Below, in pieces: positions 22,221 to 22,375 of a stretch of 22,375 bases of DNA. Source of the stretch: DAOUAE01 sp034433795 (lineage in GTDB: Bacteria > Chloroflexota > UBA6077 > FW602-bin22 > DAOUAE01); the NCBI GenBank assembly GCA_034433795.1, contig DAOUAE010000052.1, forward strand, positions 1 through 22,375, given 5' to 3'. The notes under the pieces are model-generated. The model was not told the DNA's origin and did not search any database. It saw only the letters and a list, made by a program, of their open reading frames with translations. The stretch's first letter is position 1, and each line of letters starts with the position of its first letter. A program made the translations under genes and the position numbers.

Positions 22221-22375
22221 GTCCCCTCCCCATTATGGTGCGATGAGGACGCACCGGTGCTCGTTGACGAGATTTTTGCGTTTCAATCCCACTATGGTGC
22301 GATTAGGACTTGCTTTGCTTTCCCCTGCATCGCCCCTGCTGCGCCGTTTCAATCCCACTATGGTGCGATTAGGAC
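22221..22375 (-). CRISPR. Trailer end of a CRISPR array (three repeats, continues past the window)
   Basis: Two identical 30-nt repeats lie at 22280-22309 and 22346-22375; on the plus strand they start GTTTCAATCCC and end GCGATTAGGAC. A third, degenerate copy at 22221-22250 aligns without gaps and differs at seven positions, five of them in its first eight bases. The two spacers are 29 nt (22251-22279) and 36 nt (22310-22345). Read on the minus strand the repeat ends in ATTGAAAC, the 5' handle common in type I and III crRNAs, so I infer minus-strand transcription with the leader beyond the right edge. The degenerate copy is then the terminal repeat, damaged in its 3' part, as is usual at trailer ends. 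No cas gene is in the window, so the subtype cannot be given. Confidence 0.92.

Overview
The window is GC-rich chromosomal DNA from a bacterium with ordinary sigma-70-type promoters. Lipoproteins with long Pro/Thr linkers, a Tat-type lipoprotein sugar-binding protein, an LPxTG-like surface protein and a CRISPR repeat ending ATTGAAAC together fit Chloroflexota best, possibly a thermophile. That placement is inference; there is no rRNA or other phylogenetic marker here.

Left part (1-7567, + strand): a c-type cytochrome lipoprotein, a CHRD/SOD-like protein with an LPRTG C-terminal anchor, an 826-bp stretch without a convincing gene, a membrane-anchored beta-propeller protein, a polytopic membrane protein whose last third is an extracytoplasmic beta domain, an AI-2E-family permease 3 bp after it, and a calcineurin-like phosphoesterase that has lost most of its metal ligands. 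A strong terminator follows.

Middle (7568-13825, + strand): a decayed DUF1326-DUF2182 pair (5' truncation, nonsense codon, frameshift), a small LapA-like membrane protein behind a promoter and a perfect 10-bp inverted repeat, then a sugar ABC importer operon (Tat lipoprotein binding protein and two MalF/MalG-type permeases, no ATPase) driven by a consensus TTGACA/TATAAT promoter and closed by a terminator.

The most interesting region is 13824-16206 (- strand). It is a compact operon with its own TTGACA promoter: an SPPY-type amino-methyltransferase, a protein with two LAGLIDADG-like motifs that have both lost the catalytic acid, and a small PD-(D/E)XK nuclease. I read it as a candidate restriction-modification-like system in which a dead LAGLIDADG protein supplies DNA recognition and a separate PD-(D/E)XK subunit supplies cleavage. 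The genes look less GC-rich than their neighbours and are packed with a 20-nt overlap and a 3-nt gap.

Right part (16254-22375): mobB and mobA (molybdenum cofactor guanylylation, - strand), an RlpA-like DPBB plus LysM cell-wall protein, a SpoU/TrmH RNA methyltransferase, a tetrapyrrole-methylase/MazG fusion on the - strand, and a divergent Gfo/Idh/MocA oxidoreductase closed by a terminator. The window ends in an array of eight CCCA cores spaced 11-13 nt, and then the trailer end of a CRISPR array. Repeat polarity and a degenerate first repeat indicate that this array is transcribed on the - strand from a leader beyond the right edge.
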